From Candidatus Aminicenantota bacterium (GTDB lineage Bacteria; Acidobacteriota; Aminicenantia; UBA2199), in NCBI GenBank assembly GCA_020355945.1, contig CP070627.1, forward strand, positions 8,049,292-8,058,584: 9,293 nt of DNA, given 5' to 3'. The notes under the pieces were generated by a model, which was not told where the DNA came from, made no database searches, and was given only the letters and a program-made list of their open reading frames with translations. Of this stretch, positions 7,538 through 9,293 are shown piece by piece. Numbering within the stretch: the stretch's first letter is position 1; the number at the start of each line of letters is the position of its first letter. The position numbers were made by a program, and so were the translations under genes.

Positions 7538-7685
7538 TCATTAAAATTGTGCATTATTGGGATGATTTGGTAAGAGAAACTGATGATGCTATTTTTGTGG
7601 TGTTTCAGGAATCTCGCCAAGATGTAGATAAGAAGTAAAGTAATGACTCCATGAAGATTTGAAGGCATCCAGGATTTGCACAATC

Positions 7686-7964
7686 TTATGGATTTACAAT
7701 AATTTCTTCAGCTCCAATCATCCTGATACACTTTCCCCTTTCTATATCCCATACACGCAGGGTATTGTCAGCACTGACTGAAAATGCCAATCGATAGTCC
7801 GACGAAAGGTCAATGGAGTTGATATAACCCATGTGTCCTGGAAATTCTTGCAAGCATTTACCGGTTCCGGTATTCCATATGTGGGAAGGTAGTAAAATTT
7901 TGTAAGAAGGTAGTAGAATTGATAATGAATACCATATATTGGAAAAAGTGGCAAAAAATCCTAT
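7686..7964 (-). pseudogene. Remnant of a WD40-repeat protein (C-terminal end)
   Basis: A 92-codon - strand open frame ends at TAA 7688-7686, opens just after a stop at 7967-7965, and has no start codon ahead of its conserved part. From 7883 it reads as one blade end (HIWNTGTGKCLQEFPGH) and one full WD40 blade (YINSIDLSSDYRLAFSVSAD, then NTLRVWDIERGKCIRMI), followed by a short tail. The hallmark GH, DNTLRVWD and GKC positions are all there. The first 27 codons are low-quality and include the in-frame duplication ILLPSYK/ILLPSHI. WD40 proteins carry many blades, so this is the 3' stub of a deleted gene. Such domains are usual sensors in CHAT, TIR and NACHT proteins, so it may be what is left of an earlier defence gene. 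Confidence 0.75.
7885..7926. repeat. Imperfect 21-nt tandem repeat (two copies)
   Basis: GAAGGTAGTAAAATT (7885-7899) recurs as GAAGGTAGTAGAATT (7906-7920), one mismatch in 15, with a period of 21 nt. It sits at the broken edge of the WD40 remnant and encodes the repeated ILLPS in that frame. It is probably a small local duplication. Confidence 0.6.
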
Positions 7965-7982
7965 TTAATCAGTGGTATACTC

Positions 7983-8011
7983 TTGACAATGGTTGTGGTT
8001 TTCGTTATAGT
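7983..8011 (+). promoter_or_regulatory. Sigma70-type promoter of the NACHT gene
   Basis: -35 TTGACA (7983-7988, full consensus), a 17-nt spacer, and -10 TATAGT (8006-8011). Predicted start of transcription near 8018, giving a short leader of about 20 nt to ATG 8040. Confidence 0.7.
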
Positions 8012-8027
8012 TAGTATCTAAGGAATG

Positions 8028-8032
8028 AAGGA
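8028..8032 (+). promoter_or_regulatory. Shine-Dalgarno AAGGA for the NACHT gene
   Basis: AAGGA, 7 nt before ATG 8040, fixes the start of the NACHT gene only about 10 nt downstream of the predicted transcript start. Confidence 0.65.
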
Positions 8033-8039
8033 AAAGAGT

Positions 8040-9293
8040 ATGGCTGTTGATAGAAAAAGGAAAGAAGTAAAAAGTGGAGAGTGCGTTCCCGGTAACAATG
8101 AGTATCAAGAAATAGACCGATATGGAAAAGGGAAATCCTTCGAACAAAAAGTAGGCGAAATCTTTAAATCAATGGGCTTTGAAGTAGCATACAATAGGAG
8201 CATCGCAGGAAATGAGATTGATATTCTTATTAAGAGAAAAAGAAGATTTGGCTCAAGGAATGAAGGCTATATCTGTGAATGCAAAAATCGTATAAAGAAG
8301 GTTACCAAAAATGAAGTTTTGCATTACGCTACGGAGCAAAAAGCTATCATAAATTACTCCAGGGAACAGAATATTGACGATTTCGATTTAATGATTGTTT
8401 CAAGTTCTGGATTTACTGACAATGCAAAACAAACCGCTGAATCACTTGGTGTCATATTAAAAACTTATAATGAAATACTATCTGAATTAATGGATTTCGA
8501 TACTTATCTCACCAGTTTGATTAACGATTTTGAAGGTTCGGATTTGCAGCGTCTATACATCCAACCGGACTTTTTCACGGAACGTAAGCGTGAAGTGATC
8601 AATGGTTTCAAATTTGTTGAAGAATGGCTCAAACAGCCGGAAAGTAAACAATTTTCTCTACTGGGAGATCACGGTACCGGTAAAACCAGTTTTGCGAAAG
8701 TTTTGACTTACAAGATGGCCACAGCGTATAAAAAGGAACCCGAAAAAAACAGGGTTCCTTTCCTGGTTGATTTAAAGGAATGTAAAGGAGCATTTAGCCT
8801 TAAAAACTTGCTCAAGCAGAATTTGGAAAGTGGCGAAGTGGAACCACCCAGTGCAGATAAATTTCTGAAATTATTGGCTGAAGGCCATGTTCTCCTTATT
8901 TTTGATGCGTTTGATGAAATGGCGACTGTGAGCAGTGGGGAGACCACGCTAAGTAATTTCAAGCAGTTAAACGAGGCGGTTAGAGGTAACGCAAAAGTTA
9001 TTCTAACTTCCAGGACCCACTATTTCAGGGACAAAGACGAGGTGGAACGGATATTGAAGCAACATGAAATCGATGGTATTTCTCATTCTGCTTCCAGGCT
9101 AATGAGGGAAATCTCCGGGAAATCTGAATATGAGATCGTTCACATAAAGGAATTTTCCGACACCCATGTACAGGAGTACCTGCAAAAGGCCATGGGGAAT
9201 GAGTGGAAAACAGCGTACCAAAAAATTAAATCAACCTTCAATTTGAATGATTTATGCTATCATCCTGTTCTGTTGGATATGATTGTTAAAACC
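8040..9293 (+). CDS. PD-(D/E)XK nuclease - NACHT NTPase defence protein (3' partial)
   Basis: From ATG 8040 the frame is open for 418 codons to the window edge without a stop. Residues 30-145 form an Mrr-like PD-(D/E)XK nuclease domain: helix SFEQKVGEIFKSMGFEV (E34, E40), then D61 in NEIDILI and E80-x-K82 in ICECKN. Residues 185-415 are a NACHT STAND NTPase: Walker A GDHGTGKT (209-216), Walker B LLIFDAFDEM (285-294) with the D-x-x-DE arrangement, and a sensor segment VILTSRTHYF (320-329). All core residues are intact. The C-terminal sensor (WD40, TPR, LRR or other) lies outside the window. Proteins of this layout (bacterial NACHT, Avs-like) sense a phage protein, oligomerise and trigger the N-terminal nuclease against DNA. 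The gene has its own strong promoter, divergent from the TIR-CHAT operon. The target and ligand cannot be told from this part. Confidence 0.88.
   Translation, partial: MAVDRKRKEVKSGECVPGNNEYQEIDRYGKGKSFEQKVGEIFKSMGFEVAYNRSIAGNEIDILIKRKRRFGSRNEGYICECKNRIKKVTKNEVLHYATEQKAIINYSREQNIDDFDLMIVSSSGFTDNAKQTAESLGVILKTYNEILSELMDFDTYLTSLINDFEGSDLQRLYIQPDFFTERKREVINGFKFVEEWLKQPESKQFSLLGDHGTGKTSFAKVLTYKMATAYKKEPEKNRVPFLVDLKECKGAFSLKNLLKQNLESGEVEPPSADKFLKLLAEGHVLLIFDAFDEMATVSSGETTLSNFKQLNEAVRGNAKVILTSRTHYFRDKDEVERILKQHEIDGISHSASRLMREISGKSEYEIVHIKEFSDTHVQEYLQKAMGNEWKTAYQKIKSTFNLNDLCYHPVLLDMIVKT

Larger units (their letters stand above)
7414..8039. other. Divergent intergenic region of 626 nt
   Basis: The spacer separates the divergently transcribed TIR and NACHT genes. 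It holds the two opposed promoters, the WD40 remnant (7686-7964, - strand) and a 21-nt imperfect tandem repeat. Positions 7540-7685 contain nothing I recognise; a 36-codon + strand open frame (7528-7638) has no family match that I can see. Confidence 0.7.

Noticed and set aside
7528..7638. 36-codon + strand open frame with plausible-looking residues (HYWDDLVRETDDAIFVVFQE)
   Set aside because: Only a GTG start at 7549 without a Shine-Dalgarno, overlap with the TIR promoter region, and no recognised family. It could be a gene remnant but cannot be supported.
7742..7954. 70-codon - strand frame starting with ATG
   Set aside because: It is out of frame with the WD40 remnant on the same strand and has no family features; it is a shadow of that remnant.
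7414..8039. Searched for tRNA, CRISPR repeats, IS ends or an att site in the spacer
   Set aside because: No cloverleaf, regular repeat-spacer pattern or terminal inverted repeats could be seen; only a two-copy 21-nt repeat.
8708..8962. 84-codon - strand frame inside the NACHT gene
   Set aside because: Opposite strand of intact Walker A to Walker B coding sequence; no independent support.

Overview
The window is AT-rich bacterial DNA with compact gene spacing, ATGA-type overlaps, clear Shine-Dalgarno sites and near-consensus sigma70-type promoters. Nothing in it fixes the taxon. Membrane-tethered JAMM proteins next to a vWA/FHA protein, together with CHAT, TIR and NACHT proteins, suggest a large-genome environmental bacterium rich in conflict and signalling genes. 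That is an impression, not an identification. There are no tRNA, rRNA, CRISPR or IS features.

Layout. (1) Positions 1-4218, + strand: a three-gene cassette whose upstream part lies outside the window. It holds a membrane-anchored protein with a cytoplasmic JAMM/MPN (deubiquitinase-type) metalloprotease domain, a soluble JAMM protein, and a signal-peptide protein with an extracytoplasmic von Willebrand A domain, about seven membrane segments and a C-terminal FHA-like domain. Both JAMM domains keep the full E...HTH-x7-S-x2-D motif, and the vWA keeps a complete MIDAS. (2) Positions 4219-4263: a short convergent gap. (3) Positions 4264-7413, - strand: a two-gene unit behind a TTGATA-N17-TATAAA promoter. 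The first gene encodes a degenerate CHAT-like domain that has lost both catalytic residues, then a TIR domain, then four predicted membrane helices. It overlaps the second gene by 8 nt. The second gene encodes a CHAT protease with intact His and Cys, but it is split into two frames at a run of seven A, so it is frameshifted, programmed to frameshift, or carries a sequencing error. (4) Positions 7414-8039: a 626-nt spacer with two divergent promoters and a start-less remnant of a WD40-repeat protein on the - strand. (5) Positions 8040-9293, + strand: the first 418 codons of a NACHT NTPase with an N-terminal PD-(D/E)XK (Mrr-like) nuclease domain. It has a perfect TTGACA-N17-TATAGT promoter and runs off the window.

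Reading the whole: CHAT, TIR, NACHT and PD-(D/E)XK domains are all used as effectors or switches in bacterial antiphage and cell-suicide systems, so the right half looks like a defence island. The least standard part is the TIR-pseudoCHAT membrane protein paired with an active CHAT protease. It resembles a pseudo-enzyme/enzyme pair in which the dead CHAT domain could recruit or gate the live one. The left cassette looks like a transmembrane ubiquitin-like deconjugation module that could link an extracytoplasmic vWA sensor to cytoplasmic FHA and JAMM domains. No ubiquitin-like protein, E1 or E2 is visible; these would have to lie upstream of the window.
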